A stretch of DNA of 64,000 nucleotides from Rosenbergiella nectarea (GCF_900111105.1 NZ_FOGC01000013.1:1773-65772); one strand, 5' to 3'; counted from the first letter of the stretch, positions 5,936-20,856 are shown. Program-made: numbers and translations. Notes: a model not told the origin generated them from the sequence alone.

Positions 5936-7366
5936 ATGAAAAACAACGATACAGTACAGCCTACTTTCCTCTTTCACGATTATGAGACCTTTGGTACACA
6001 TCCTGCCTTAGATAGGCCCGCACAATTTGCTGGGGTGCGTACAGACAGTACTTTTACGGTGATCGGCGAACCAGAAGTCTTTTATTGCAAATTGGCTGAC
6101 GATTATCTTCCTCAACCAGAGGCCGTATTAATTACCCATATCACGCCGCAAGAAGCGCAACAAAAAGGCGTGATAGAGGCGGCGTTTACCCAACGTATTC
6201 ATCATCTGTTCAGTGAGCCAAATACCTGCATCATCGGGTATAATAATATACGGTTCGATGACGAGGTCACCCGCCACCTTTTCTATCGTAATTTTCATGA
6301 CCCTTATGGATGGAGTTGGCAAGAGGGTAACTCTCGCTGGGATTTGTTGGATGTGATGCGCGCCTGTTATGCGTTGCGCCCTGAGGGAATTGAATGGCCA
6401 GAGAACGAGCAAGGCTTGCCAAGTTTCAAGCTTGAACATCTCACGAAAGCGAACGGCATTGCCCACACGCAGGCGCATGATGCGATGTCAGATGTCTATG
6501 CAACGATTGCCATGGCGCAACTGGTCAAAGAAAAACAGCCAAAGTTATTCGATTTTCTCTTTACTCATCGTAATAAACACCGCCTCACTAGCTTGATTGA
6601 TATTCCGCAGATGAAACCTTTAGTGCATGTGTCAGGAATGTTTGGCGCGGCGCGCGGGAATACCAGTTGGATTGTGCCTCTCGCTTGGCATCCAGATAAT
6701 AAGAATGCGTTGATAACCGTAGACTTAGCGGGAGAGATCGCGCCACTCCTTACTCTCGATAGCGATGCCTTACGAGAAAAGCTGTATCAGACCAAAGAAG
6801 AACGCGGTGATAGTGCCCCTATCCCGTTAAAGCTAGTCCATATCAATAAATGTCCAGTCTTAGCGCCCGCCAGTGTACTACGTCCCGAAGATGCCGCACG
6901 CTTGGGCATTGATCGACAAACCTGCTTGAATAATCTAACACTGTTACGCCAGCATCCTGAGATCCGTGAAAAAGTGGTCGCTTTGTTTGCGGACAAAGCC
7001 CCTTTTCCTGCAAACCATGATGTCGATAACCAGCTTTATGATGGCTTTTTCTCCACGGCGGATAAACAGACAATGGACGTTATTCGTCAGACCCATCCTC
7101 AGCATTTACCGGCAATGGATTTACGCTGGAGCGATAAACGAATCGATGAGCTTCTGTTCCGTTTTCGGGCAAGAAATTATCCTGGGACACTTGATGAGAT
7201 CGAGCAACAACGCTGGATGGAATACCGACGCTCGGTTCTGACGCCAGACAGGGTCAACGACTATTTTGAGCAGCTCACTGTATTACTACAAGAGCATCAA
7301 GAATCACCTGATAAAGTTGCCCTGTTACAGGCCTTAGCCCGCTACGCTCAAGAACTGTTGAGTTAA
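5936..7366 (+). CDS. sbcB: Exodeoxyribonuclease I
   Basis: 3'-5' single-strand DNA exonuclease of the DnaQ/DEDDh superfamily, active in recombination and repair in the cytoplasm. The 476-residue length matches the enteric enzyme (475). Motif ExoI is FLFHDYETFG with D15 and E17, and the DEDDh motif appears as AHDAMSDVYAT. The start at 5936 is chosen because it places the catalytic motif as in E. coli; an ATG four bases earlier is out of frame. The prophage end lies immediately upstream, so its native promoter has probably been displaced and the gene may be read from sequence in the repeat region. Confidence 0.97.
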   Translation: MKNNDTVQPTFLFHDYETFGTHPALDRPAQFAGVRTDSTFTVIGEPEVFYCKLADDYLPQPEAVLITHITPQEAQQKGVIEAAFTQRIHHLFSEPNTCIIGYNNIRFDDEVTRHLFYRNFHDPYGWSWQEGNSRWDLLDVMRACYALRPEGIEWPENEQGLPSFKLEHLTKANGIAHTQAHDAMSDVYATIAMAQLVKEKQPKLFDFLFTHRNKHRLTSLIDIPQMKPLVHVSGMFGAARGNTSWIVPLAWHPDNKNALITVDLAGEIAPLLTLDSDALREKLYQTKEERGDSAPIPLKLVHINKCPVLAPASVLRPEDAARLGIDRQTCLNNLTLLRQHPEIREKVVALFADKAPFPANHDVDNQLYDGFFSTADKQTMDVIRQTHPQHLPAMDLRWSDKRIDELLFRFRARNYPGTLDEIEQQRWMEYRRSVLTPDRVNDYFEQLTVLLQEHQESPDKVALLQALARYAQELLS

Positions 7367-7370
7367 AAAA

Positions 7371-7391
7371 AAAGCCTGCTAGGCAGGCTTT
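7371..7391. terminator. Bidirectional terminator between sbcB and the lipoprotein gene
   Basis: AAAGCCTGC and GCAGGCTTT form a nine-pair stem around a three-base loop. An A run lies on the left and T-rich sequence on the right, so it can serve both sbcB and the convergent lipoprotein gene. Confidence 0.85.
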
Positions 7392-7410
7392 CTTAATTAG
7401 AGGAACGAAA

Positions 7411-7638
7411 TTACTTGTTAGGGATCTCAGAAACGACTTTAACTTCGCTCTTATTAATCTGTTGTTTTACACCGTTTGCATCGGTGTAGCCCACTAAGCC
7501 GGCATCCGTTTCTTTAGGCTTACCATCGCTGACTATCGTGCGCCCATCAACAGTATGGATTGCATAGCTGGTACGTGTACAACCCGATAATGCACAAACC
7601 GCGATCATTGCTACAGCAGGGATAATCAACTTCTTCAT
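7411..7638 (-). CDS. YgdI/YgdR-type small lipoprotein (DUF903)
   Basis: A 75-residue protein with a lipoprotein signal: charged MKK, hydrophobic core and lipobox LSGC with the lipidated Cys at 20. The mature part is an SH3-like mini-domain (YAIHTVDGRTIVSDGKPK, TGxxxYxDANG pattern, INKSEVKVVSEI) typical of the YgdI/YgdR family. Its role is unknown, and it is anchored to a membrane in the periplasm. It is monocistronic between two terminators and is followed upstream by a good ribosome binding site (AAGGAG). Confidence 0.85.
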   Translation of the reverse strand: MKKLIIPAVAMIAVCALSGCTRTSYAIHTVDGRTIVSDGKPKETDAGLVGYTDANGVKQQINKSEVKVVSEIPNK

Positions 7639-7716
7639 ATGACACTCCTTGAGATATGTAATTTATCAGTTCGATTTAAGTATAGACCCTTTTTTACATT
7701 TTGCAGGATGCAAAAA

Positions 7717-7742
7717 AAAACCGACCTCGTAAGGTCGGTTTT
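7717..7742 (-). terminator. plaP terminator
   Basis: ACCGACCT and AGGTCGGT form an eight-pair stem around CGTA. Read on the minus strand it is followed by nine T, so it ends plaP transcription. Read on the plus strand only four T follow. Confidence 0.85.
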
Positions 7743-7760
7743 CAAGTCATGCAATGATGC

Positions 7761-9119
7761 TTAACGTTCTTCGGTATACTGTGGAACCGGCAGGCGGAAG
7801 CCCTTGGTGACAATAGCAAGATAGATAATACCGATTGCCGCCCAGATTAAGCCTAATTCCATTGAGCTTTTCTCTAAGTTCACCCAAAGCGCACCGACCG
7901 TCAACGCCCCACAGAGGGGTAGGATCAAGAAGCGGATATTATCTTTCAGCGTGCGACGCAGTTTTTCGCGGATCCAGTATTGCGAAATCACCGATAGGTT
8001 TACGAAGGTGAAGGCCACCAGCGCACCAAAGTTAATTAACGCTGTGGCGGTCACTAAGTCGAAGTTAATCGCTAACAATGCAATAGCGCCAACCAGTAAT
8101 ACGTTGAAGACCGGCGTATGGAATCTCGGGCTAATGTAGCCGAAGAAACGTTTAGGGAATACCCCATCACGCCCCATGACATACATCAAACGGGAAACCC
8201 CTGCATGGGCTGCCATGCCTGACGCGAGTACCGTGACACAAGAGAAAATCAAAATACCGAATTGGAAGGTTTTACCTGCCACATACAGCATAATTTCCGG
8301 TTGTGAAGAGTCAGGATCTTTAAAATGACTCACATCAGGGAAATAGAGCTGTAAGAAGTAAGATACCGCAATGAACAGTAATCCTCCAATCAGCGCCGTT
8401 AAGAAGATCGCTTTCGGGATAACACGCTTAGCGTCTTTTGTCTCTTCCGATAGTGAACTAATGCCATCGAAGCCCAAGAAGGAGAAACAGAGTATCGTCG
8501 CACCGGTTATCATCGGCACCACCTGCGAATTCTCAGTCCAGAATGGCTTACTGCTGACTAATGTTCCCTCACCTGTGCCATGCGCCACACCGTAAATGAC
8601 CATAGCGACTATCACTAACATTACCGTGATCTGTAAGACAACAATCAGACCATTAAAGTTAGCAACCGTACGAATACCTTTCAGGTTAGTCAGGGTCATA
8701 AAGCCAACTAATAGCACAACGAAAATCCACGATGGGATCCCTGGGATCAGTGACTCAAAATAGCTTTTGGCGAGCAAAATGTTAATCATCGGCATAAACA
8801 GATAATCAAGCAGCGACGACCAACCCACCATGAAACCAACATGCGGGCAAATCGATTTCTGTGCGTAAGTGTACGCAGAACCCGCTGAGGGGAACCGGTG
8901 AACCAGTTTTCCATAACTTAGCGCAGTAAACAGAATCGCTATTAGGGCGAAGGCATATGCCGTGGCAACATGCCCACCTGTTAAATTCGTAACGATGCCA
9001 AAAGTATCAAACAAGGTCATTGGCTGCATATAGGCTAAGCCAATCATAACGACCGGGAACAGCGTCAGTGTTTTCTTTAAGCTGGCACGTGATTGTGCTG
9101 GAGATGCATTAGTCTGCAT
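7761..9119 (-). CDS. plaP: Putrescine importer PlaP (APC family)
   Basis: Inner-membrane amino-acid/polyamine permease of 452 residues, the same length as E. coli PlaP (YeeF), a low-affinity putrescine:proton symporter. About twelve hydrophobic helices are evident. Diagnostic blocks match Pla[47 protein letters not shown] and the C-terminal PVPQY. The adjacency to yeeZ and the his operon is the ancestral enteric order. A GGGGGG ribosome binding site precedes the ATG, and the start lies inside the end of an upstream small ORF, so coupled translation is likely. Confidence 0.95.
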   Translation of the reverse strand: MQTNASPAQSRASLKKTLTLFPVVMIGLAYMQPMTLFDTFGIVTNLTGGHVATAYAFALIAILFTALSYGKLVHRFPSAGSAYTYAQKSICPHVGFMVGWSSLLDYLFMPMINILLAKSYFESLIPGIPSWIFVVLLVGFMTLTNLKGIRTVANFNGLIVVLQITVMLVIVAMVIYGVAHGTGEGTLVSSKPFWTENSQVVPMITGATILCFSFLGFDGISSLSEETKDAKRVIPKAIFLTALIGGLLFIAVSYFLQLYFPDVSHFKDPDSSQPEIMLYVAGKTFQFGILIFSCVTVLASGMAAHAGVSRLMYVMGRDGVFPKRFFGYISPRFHTPVFNVLLVGAIALLAINFDLVTATALINFGALVAFTFVNLSVISQYWIREKLRRTLKDNIRFLILPLCGALTVGALWVNLEKSSMELGLIWAAIGIIYLAIVTKGFRLPVPQYTEER

Positions 9120-9282
9120 GGTGTTGCCCCCCTATAGCCGCAATCGACACGGACTGCACCACAGGGAAACTCCGCAAAGGGAGGGAAGGAGTGACATTGA
9201 TAGGCTGTGAAATAGCCTTAGCGCCGTAGTCATCGCGAAAGCGAGCAGCTGCTGCTACTTGCATAATAGTTGATGGCCCCAT
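9109..9282 (-). CDS. Small ORF overlapping the plaP start (possible leader peptide, 57 aa)
   Basis: On the minus strand an ATG at 9282 has an ideal ribosome binding site (AGAGGA, about six bases away). The frame runs 57 codons and stops 11 bp inside plaP. The peptide contains four consecutive alanines ([11 protein letters not shown]) and ends GGQHHAD. Such overlap normally couples translation of the downstream gene. From memory, E. coli also has a short ORF (yoeI) just upstream of plaP, but the sequences are not clearly alike. A polyamine-responsive leader is inference; a chance ORF remains possible. Confidence 0.45.
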   Translation of the reverse strand: MGPSTIMQVAAAARFRDDYGAKAISQPINVTPSLPLRSFPVVQSVSIAAIGGQHHAD

Positions 9283-9378
9283 TACTTTTCCTCTAAACAT
9301 ACGCTCAAGCGTGAAAGGGTGACTAAGCCGACGTAGGCCGACCAATTAAACACTACTAGTAAGTTTTACTGCAAAAAA

Positions 9379-9420
9379 ATAACCGACGCACGGTTAATTA
9401 AAACAGTTTACGTCGGTTAT
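9379..9420 (-). terminator. yeeZ terminator or plaP leader hairpin
   Basis: ATAACCGACG and CGTCGGTTAT form a ten-pair stem with a 22-base loop. On the minus strand it is followed by seven T. A smaller hairpin (AACCG-TGCGT-CGGTT) uses the same 3' arm, so two alternative folds are possible. It lies about 100 bp after yeeZ and 260 bp before plaP. Confidence 0.65.
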
Positions 9421-9518
9421 CTCGAATTTTGCAGGCCGCGCATTGTGCCTAAATCCAGCTTTTAAAACAAGCCCTTCTGGGTAAAACCTCAGAATTTTCT
9501 TTATCTACTTTAGGTCAT

Positions 9519-10349
9519 TTAGCCGAGTGGCATAGTGTAGGGATCGCTATAGCGGTAGTGGAACCCTAAACTTCGACAAATGGCCTCACCGTTCACCCAC
9601 TTTCCTGTAGAGGCTTGCGGATCTATCGTCTCAAACGTTGGGGGTTCGGCGCCAAGTTGCTTCGCGACAAACGGATAAAACTCATCACGCCTTGGATGCT
9701 GATGTGCTGACAGATTAAAGGTCGTCCCCGAGTGTGTCGACGCGATAAGGAGTGTGATAGCGTCTATCACATCGTCAAGGTGTACTAGATTGACCGGATG
9801 ATTTCCCTGCTTCAACTGTTTTTTACCTGCCAAAAAGCGGCCAGGATGTCGATCAGGTCCGACTAAACCGGATAGTCGTAAAATATCGACTTCAATACCG
9901 GGTAGTTGGTGCAGCCATTGCTCAAGGGCGACTAAGCGTTTGCCAGCGGGAGTGACCGGCAGGAGCGGACTTGCTTCGACCATTTCACCTGACTGATCGC
10001 CATACACCGAGGTTGAGCTAGTAAAGATCACCCGCTTCACGCCGTTGGCTATCGCCGTATCGACCAGATTTTGAACAGCATTCACATAGTGCTCCCCCCC
10101 CTCACTGCTACGTGATGCGGGTAAGGTAATGAGTAGAGTATCCACCGACATCAATTGCTCTAGCTCTTCGAAATCGCACTCAATATCGGGCGTAGTGATC
10201 AATTTAACCGCAGAAATTCCGCAGCGCCGGGCGGCAAGAATACCATCTTCAGACGTTTTGGACCCTTGCACATCGTAGCCACGCTGGCTGAGCGCCAAGG
10301 CCAAAGGCATCCCTAACCACCCTAATCCAATAATCGCTATTTTTTTCAT
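9519..10349 (-). CDS. yeeZ: SDR-family protein YeeZ
   Basis: A 276-residue NAD(P)-binding protein of the extended short-chain dehydrogenase family, related to nucleotide-sugar epimerases. The Rossmann motif is IIGLGWLGMPLAL at residues 5-17, followed by FTSSTSVYGD and DILRLSGLVGPDRHPGRF, as in E. coli YeeZ (274 aa). Start 10349 is chosen over 10373 because it gives the conserved MKKIAIIGLG terminus. The substrate is not known. It lies upstream of plaP and is divergent from the his operon, the usual enteric arrangement. Confidence 0.92.
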   Translation of the reverse strand: MKKIAIIGLGWLGMPLALALSQRGYDVQGSKTSEDGILAARRCGISAVKLITTPDIECDFEELEQLMSVDTLLITLPASRSSEGGEHYVNAVQNLVDTAIANGVKRVIFTSSTSVYGDQSGEMVEASPLLPVTPAGKRLVALEQWLHQLPGIEVDILRLSGLVGPDRHPGRFLAGKKQLKQGNHPVNLVHLDDVIDAITLLIASTHSGTTFNLSAHQHPRRDEFYPFVAKQLGAEPPTFETIDPQASTGKWVNGEAICRSLGFHYRYSDPYTMPLG

Positions 10350-10461
10350 ACCGGTCTCGCCGTCAAAAGTCATGGTCCAAGGTTAGCGCGACTCTGCTTT
10401 GCCCACCAGTAAAGTTATCTGAGTTTGTTGTAAAAAAATCGCTTCGGTGGCGAAAAAACGG

Positions 10462-10490
10462 TTGCCAAGGTCAATTAACTCGGCTAGGTT
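10462..10490 (+). promoter_or_regulatory. his operon promoter
   Basis: TTGCCA and TAGGTT are 17 bp apart, about 40 bp upstream of the leader peptide start. The TAGGTT -10 element with the following TAAAT matches the -10 of the E. coli his promoter. No other strong pair lies in this gap. Confidence 0.7.
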
Positions 10491-10530
10491 AAATAACATC
10501 ACTTTTTTCCAATACTTGGAGAAGAAAATT

Positions 10531-10578
10531 ATGAATTTTGTTCAAACCCGCCATCATCACCATCATCATCCTGACTAG
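10531..10578 (+). CDS. hisL: His operon leader peptide
   Basis: A 15-residue peptide, MNFVQTRHHHHHHPD, with six consecutive histidine codons (10552-10569), one fewer than in E. coli. A ribosome stalled on these codons when charged histidyl-tRNA is scarce prevents formation of the downstream attenuator. GGAGAAG lies before the ATG. The sequence after the stop (TCTTTCAGGCGATG) is nearly identical to the enteric pause-site stem, so the control mechanism looks intact. Confidence 0.96.
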   Translation: MNFVQTRHHHHHHPD

Positions 10579-10634
10579 TCTTTCAGGCGATGACGGCTGG
10601 AAGACGATTAGGTCTTCCTCTGGTTTGAACGTAT

Positions 10635-10671
10635 AAAGCCCCCGGAAGATCGCTCTTCCGGGGGCTTTTTT
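10635..10671 (+). terminator. his attenuator
   Basis: GCCCCCGGAAGA and TCTTCCGGGGGC form a 12-pair stem around TCGC, followed by six T. It lies between hisL and hisG. It is the Rho-independent attenuator; the GGAAGAC and GTCTTCC segments upstream can form the competing antiterminator. Confidence 0.95.
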
Positions 10672-10733
10672 AATGCCCATAATAATGACAAAAACAATGA
10701 CAGACAGAAAAGTAAATCAAGAGGATTGGTGTA

Positions 10734-11633
10734 ATGTTGGATAACACGCGTTTACGTATTGCAATGCAGAAATCAGGCCGTTTAAGTGATGAATCTCGCG
10801 AACTTCTCACCCGTTGTGGAATAAAAATCAATCTACAACAACAGCGTTTAATTGCCTTTGCTGAGAACATGCCTATCGATATTCTACGAGTGCGTGATGA
10901 CGATATTCCAGGTTTAGTGATGGATGGTGTCGTGGATTTGGGGATAATCGGCGAGAACGTATTAGAAGAAGAAGTACTAACGCGTCGTGCGCAAGGTGAG
11001 GACCCTCAACTCTCGATTTTACGCCGTTTAGATTTTGGTGGGTGTCGTCTCTCTCTCGCCATGCCTGCTGACAGTGTCTACACAGGTCCTGAATGTTTAG
11101 ATACCAAACGTATTGCCACCTCTTACCCACACTTATTAAAGAAATATTTCGATTCGAAAGGCCTGACCTTCAAATCTTGCTTACTAAATGGTTCGGTTGA
11201 AGTCGCGCCACGCGCGGGGCTGAGCGATGCCATCTGTGATCTCGTCTCTACCGGTGCAACCCTAGAGGCCAACGGATTACGTGAAGTCGATGTCATTTAT
11301 CGTTCTAAAGCCGTATTGATCCAACGCGCAGGCGAGTTATCGGATGATAAGCAAGCCCTGGTTGACCGACTGATGACCCGCATTCAAGGCGTTATTCAGG
11401 CACGTGAATCGAAGTACATCATGATGCACGCGCCGAGTGAAAAACTTGAGCAAATCATCGACCTGTTACCCGGTGCCGAGCGCCCGACCGTACTGCCATT
11501 GGCCGGTGACCAATCGCGTCTTGCCTTACACATGGTGAGTAGTGAAACACTGTTCTGGGAAACGATGGAAAAACTCAAAGCACTGGGCGCTAGCTCCATC
11601 TTAGTCCTACCCATTGAGAAAATGATGGAGTAA
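10734..11633 (+). CDS. hisG: ATP phosphoribosyltransferase
   Basis: First enzyme of histidine synthesis; it joins ATP and PRPP and is feedback-inhibited by histidine. The 299-residue product is the long form with a C-terminal ACT-like regulatory domain (from about residue 225). The catalytic part contains [10 protein letters not shown], the PRPP-binding region [14 protein letters not shown], and SGRL near the start. A ribosome binding site (AAGAGGA) precedes the ATG. It is the first structural gene behind the attenuator, three bases before hisD. Confidence 0.97.
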   Translation: MLDNTRLRIAMQKSGRLSDESRELLTRCGIKINLQQQRLIAFAENMPIDILRVRDDDIPGLVMDGVVDLGIIGENVLEEEVLTRRAQGEDPQLSILRRLDFGGCRLSLAMPADSVYTGPECLDTKRIATSYPHLLKKYFDSKGLTFKSCLLNGSVEVAPRAGLSDAICDLVSTGATLEANGLREVDVIYRSKAVLIQRAGELSDDKQALVDRLMTRIQGVIQARESKYIMMHAPSEKLEQIIDLLPGAERPTVLPLAGDQSRLALHMVSSETLFWETMEKLKALGASSILVLPIEKMME

Positions 11634-11636
11634 CCG

Positions 11637-17165
<5,529 letters not shown>

Positions 17166-17172
<7 letters not shown>

Positions 17173-17780
17173 CGTCTGAAGCAATGGCCGCACTGGATTG
17201 GCATAAAACAGATAATCTGATCCCGGCGATTATCCAACATGCTGTCTCCGGTGAAGTATTGATGCTCGGTTATATGAATCAAGAGGCATTAGCCGCGACT
17301 CAGCAAAGTGGCAACGTGACCTTCTGGTCGCGGAGCAAGCAACGGTTATGGACTAAGGGCGAGTCTTCTGGGCACTTTCTAACCGTTAAGCAAATCACTG
17401 CTGATTGTGATCGCGACAGCTTACTGGTGTTAGCCTTACCTCATGGACCAACCTGTCATACTGGCACCTCAAGTTGTTTCTCCCCTGCCGCCTCGGATTG
17501 GCAGTTCCTATGGCAACTTGAACAATTGCTGGCCAGCCGTAAAGCGGCTGATCCGAGCAGTTCCTATACGGCGAGCTTATATGCCAGCGGCACTAAGCGT
17601 ATTGCGCAAAAAGTGGGGGAAGAAGGGGTCGAAACGGCATTAGCGGCCACCGTCAACGATCGTGAAGAACTGACGAACGAAGCGTCAGATCTGCTTTATC
17701 ACCTGATTGTCCTGCTACAAGACCAAGATCTTGATTTGAGTGCGATTATTTCCAATTTACGCCAGCGTCATCAAGCATAA
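17166..17780 (+). CDS. hisI: Bifunctional PRA-CH / PRATP pyrophosphatase
   Basis: Steps 2 and 3 of histidine synthesis in one polypeptide of 204 residues. The N-terminal cyclohydrolase domain has [19 protein letters not shown] and the metal-binding CDRDSLL and [12 protein letters not shown] motifs. The C-terminal pyrophosphatase domain (from about residue 110) has [20 protein letters not shown] and [14 protein letters not shown]. It is the last his gene; no strong T-tailed terminator follows, only an imperfect GC-rich hairpin at about 17790-17812. Confidence 0.97.
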
Positions 17781-17918
17781 ATCTTAGAGGTGGGCGGCTA
17801 GCTGCCACTCACTTCTATTAAAATTCCCTCTAATAAATTCCCAAACAGTAAAAATCTTATTCACACACCCCTGTAATTCTCTGCATACTAACGCCCTTTT
17901 CCCCTTTGGAGACGGTGA

Positions 17919-18701
17919 ATGGATTCTCTTACCTCTGAAATTAAACGCAGCTTTACGCTTTTCTCATTATGGCGAACCTTGGCGTGGAACGACGTGCTCA
18001 ATCGCTATCGGCGTTCCGTGTTAGGACCATTTTGGATCACAATTAGTATGGCAACGACTCTGTTAGCCATGGGTCCGCTTTACGGCAGCCTGTTTAACCT
18101 CACTTTGGCTAATTTTCTGCCTCATCTATGTCTGGGATTAATTTTCTGGTCACTCTGCACGGGAGTGATTAATGAAAGCAGCACTGCATTCAACGATTCC
18201 GCCCACTTTATTCGTCAAATCCCCTTACCTTTTCCGCTCTATATTTTACGCGTCACATGGCGGCAGCTCATCATCCTGTTACATAATCTTACGGTAGTCC
18301 CTTTCGTCATGCTTGTTTACCCCCCTAACTGGTCGTGGGCCATGCTTTTGCTGATACCGGCACTTCTCATTACCCTCGTTTTTTTAAGTAGCGTCGGATT
18401 AATTACTGCCATTCTCTGCACCCGTTACCGCGATGTCGCACCGATTATCACGAGTGTAATGACACTGCTATTCTTTGTTACCCCAATCATTTGGCAGTTA
18501 TCGTTACTCTCGGTCGAGCAGCAGTATTTTGCGCGACTCAACCCTTTTACACATTTTATTGAACTGCTGCGCGGAACGACTTTAGGACACTATCCTTCCT
18601 TGATGGAATGGGGGTTAACTGCTCTGTTTGCTCTGTTGGCCGCCGTAATTGCCAGTACCCTTATCTCCCACACGCATAAGCGTATCGCTTATTGGATATG
18701 A
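17919..18701 (+). CDS. wzm: Polysaccharide ABC transporter, permease (Wzm type)
   Basis: A 260-residue ABC-2 permease with six predicted membrane helices. The cytoplasmic N-terminal amphipathic part (LWRTLAWNDVLNRYRRSVLGPFWIT) and the C-terminal NPFTHFIELLRGTTLG block are typical of O-antigen and capsule exporters. With the ATPase encoded three bases downstream it should move undecaprenyl-linked glycan across the inner membrane. The locus lies between his and gnd, the usual place of O-antigen genes, but contains no glycosyltransferase. Composition is similar to its neighbours. Confidence 0.88.
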   Translation: MDSLTSEIKRSFTLFSLWRTLAWNDVLNRYRRSVLGPFWITISMATTLLAMGPLYGSLFNLTLANFLPHLCLGLIFWSLCTGVINESSTAFNDSAHFIRQIPLPFPLYILRVTWRQLIILLHNLTVVPFVMLVYPPNWSWAMLLLIPALLITLVFLSSVGLITAILCTRYRDVAPIITSVMTLLFFVTPIIWQLSLLSVEQQYFARLNPFTHFIELLRGTTLGHYPSLMEWGLTALFALLAAVIASTLISHTHKRIAYWI

Positions 18702-18704
18702 ATA

Positions 18705-19397
18705 ATGTATATCGATTGTCAGCATCTCAAGATTGAATTTCCAATTTATAATGCCCAACAACGGTCGATTAAGCGTTCACTGCTTAATCTGGCAGGAGGG
18801 CGATTGGGCCAAGCCGGTGGCACGATGACAGTTAACGCATTGGAAGATATTACCTTTAGGTTAGCAGAGGGGGATCGCTTAGCGCTGCTGGGCCATAATG
18901 GCTCGGGTAAAACGACCTTACTGCGTGCGTTAGCGGGCGTTTACAGCCCCAGTGGTGGATACGTTAAGACCTGCGGCCGGATTAGCTCGTTGTTGGATGC
19001 TACGCTCGGGATGGAACCCGAATTGACCGGTATTGAAAATATTAAACTCAGAAGCTTATTGATGGGGATACCTAAGCAACAACTCCCTTCCCTGATTGAC
19101 GAAGTGATAGCGTTCAGTGAATTGGAGGAGTTTATCTACTTACCGGTACGCACCTATTCCAGTGGCATGGTGCTACGATTAGCCTTCGCCATTTGTACTG
19201 CACAGCCGCCGGAAATACTGCTTATGGATGAGTGGATAAGTGTGGGAGATGCGCAGTTTAAAGATAAGGCGGAGAAACGTTTACAGCAGTTTATCCAGCA
19301 AGCTGCAATTTTAGTGATCGCCACCCACGATGCACACCTAGCGGAACGCGTCACAAATCGCCAACTTCATTTGGTACATGGACGGATCGCTGGGTAA
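18705..19397 (+). CDS. wzt: Polysaccharide ABC transporter, ATPase (Wzt type, short form)
   Basis: A 230-residue ABC ATPase. Walker A is GHNGSGKTT (about residue 64), the signature is YSSGMVLRL, Walker B is ILLMDEWI, and the switch histidine is in ATHDAHL. It ends soon after the nucleotide-binding domain, so it lacks the C-terminal carbohydrate-binding domain of many Wzt proteins and resembles the short TagH/KpsT-like form. It pairs with the permease just upstream. The end lies against the gnd terminator. Confidence 0.88.
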   Translation: MYIDCQHLKIEFPIYNAQQRSIKRSLLNLAGGRLGQAGGTMTVNALEDITFRLAEGDRLALLGHNGSGKTTLLRALAGVYSPSGGYVKTCGRISSLLDATLGMEPELTGIENIKLRSLLMGIPKQQLPSLIDEVIAFSELEEFIYLPVRTYSSGMVLRLAFAICTAQPPEILLMDEWISVGDAQFKDKAEKRLQQFIQQAAILVIATHDAHLAERVTNRQLHLVHGRIAG

Positions 19398-19427
19398 AAA
19401 AAAAGCCAGTGACACAGTCACTGGCTT
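19396..19427 (-). terminator. gnd terminator
   Basis: AAGCCAGTGAC and GTCACTGGCTT form an 11-pair stem around ACA. Read on the minus strand it is followed by nine T, so it terminates gnd. On the plus strand no T tract follows, so it would end wzt only weakly. Confidence 0.9.
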
Positions 19428-19449
19428 GCTAGGACATTTAACCTAAGAG

Positions 19450-20856
19450 TTAGTCTAACCACTCAGTGTGGAAAACACCTTCTTTGTCGGTACGCTTATA
19501 AGTGTGCGCACCAAAGTAGTCACGTTGAGCCTGGATCAGGTTAGCAGGCAGAACTTCTGAACGGTAGCTATCGTAGTAAGCAATCGCTGCAGAGAAAGTT
19601 GGCATTGGGATACCGTTCTGCACCGCATAGCTCACTACATCGCGTAACGCTTGTTGATATTCGTCCGCGATATTTTTGAAGTACGGTGCCAGCAGCAAGT
19701 TAGCGATTTCTGGGTTCTCTGCATAAGCATCAGTGATTTTTTGCAGGAATTGTGCACGGATGATACAACCCGCACGGAAGATTTTCGCTAATTCGCCGTA
19801 GTTCAGATCCCAGCTATATTGGTCTGACGCTGCACGAAGTTGAGAGAAACCTTGTGCGTAAGAGACAATTTTACCTAGGTACAGAGCACGACGGACTTTC
19901 TCGATAAATTCTGCTTTATCACCGTTGAAGGCAGCCACTTTTGGTCCAGTCAGGACTTTAGAGGCAGCAATACGCTGTGATTTAAGCGAGGAAAGGTAAC
20001 GTGCGAATACTGACTCAGTGATCAGTGATAATGGCTCACCAAGGTCGAGTGAGCTTTGGCTGGTCCACTTACCCGTACCTTTGTTTGCGGCTTCATCAAG
20101 AATGACGTCAACCAAGTAGTTACCGGTATCATCTTTCTTAGTGAAAATATCTTTGGTGATATCAATTAGGTAGCTGCTCAGCTCGCCTTGGTTCCATTCA
20201 CTAAAGGTCTTCGCTAATTCTTCATTAGAGAGACCTAAAGATCCTTTCAGTACAGAGTAGGCTTCAGCAATCAGCTGCATATCACCGTATTCGATACCAT
20301 TGTGAACCATTTTGACATAGTGACCCGCACCGTCTGGACCAATATAGGTCACACAGGCTTCGCCTTCAGCACGCGCAGCGATTTTATCGAAAATCGGTGC
20401 CACTAACTCGTAAGCTTCTTTTTGACCGCCAGGCATGATTGAAGGGCCTTTTAATGCACCTTCTTCACCGCCGGAAACACCGGTACCGATAAAGTTGAAG
20501 CCTTGATCGGACAGCTCTTTATTACGGCGAATAGTATCTTTATAGAAGGTGTTACCACCGTCGATCAGGATATCGCCTTTATCAAGGTGTGGCGTGAGCG
20601 AGGCAATCGTCTTATCCGTCGCTTCACCCGCTTGTACCATTAACAGGATACGGCGAGGTTTTTCTAAAGACTCGACAAATTCCTCAACGCTGTAGAATGG
20701 CGCGAGTTTTTTACCTGGGTTTTCTGCAATCACTTCATCCGTTTTTTCACGTGAACGGTTGAAGATTGAGACAGTATAGCCACGGCTTTCAATATTTAGC
20801 GCGAGATTACGGCCCATTACTGCCATTCCGACAACACCAATTTGCTGCTTAGACAT
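19450..20856 (-). CDS. gnd: 6-phosphogluconate dehydrogenase, decarboxylating
   Basis: Oxidative pentose phosphate enzyme that makes ribulose 5-phosphate, CO2 and NADPH. The start at 20856 has AGGAGA upstream and yields 468 residues, identical to the enteric length; an upstream in-frame start would add 21 residues not found in the family. Motifs include [15 protein letters not shown] (NADP fold), [31 protein letters not shown] and the catalytic Lys in [15 protein letters not shown]. It flanks the polysaccharide locus, as in other enterics. Confidence 0.97.
   Translation of the reverse strand: MSKQQIGVVGMAVMGRNLALNIESRGYTVSIFNRSREKTDEVIAENPGKKLAPFYSVEEFVESLEKPRRILLMVQAGEATDKTIASLTPHLDKGDILIDGGNTFYKDTIRRNKELSDQGFNFIGTGVSGGEEGALKGPSIMPGGQKEAYELVAPIFDKIAARAEGEACVTYIGPDGAGHYVKMVHNGIEYGDMQLIAEAYSVLKGSLGLSNEELAKTFSEWNQGELSSYLIDITKDIFTKKDDTGNYLVDVILDEAANKGTGKWTSQSSLDLGEPLSLITESVFARYLSSLKSQRIAASKVLTGPKVAAFNGDKAEFIEKVRRALYLGKIVSYAQGFSQLRAASDQYSWDLNYGELAKIFRAGCIIRAQFLQKITDAYAENPEIANLLLAPYFKNIADEYQQALRDVVSYAVQNGIPMPTFSAAIAYYDSYRSEVLPANLIQAQRDYFGAHTYKRTDKEGVFHTEWLD

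Noticed and set aside
9109-9345. Longer form of the ORF upstream of plaP starting at 9345
   Set aside because: The upstream start lacks a good ribosome binding site, whereas the ATG at 9282 has an ideal one. Only the shorter form is listed.
17786-17812. GGCGG-TAGC-like sequence before wzm that resembles an ops/JUMPstart element
   Set aside because: It reads GGCGGCTAGCTG with an extra base and lacks the rest of the JUMPstart consensus. It is more likely the loop region of an imperfect hairpin after hisI.
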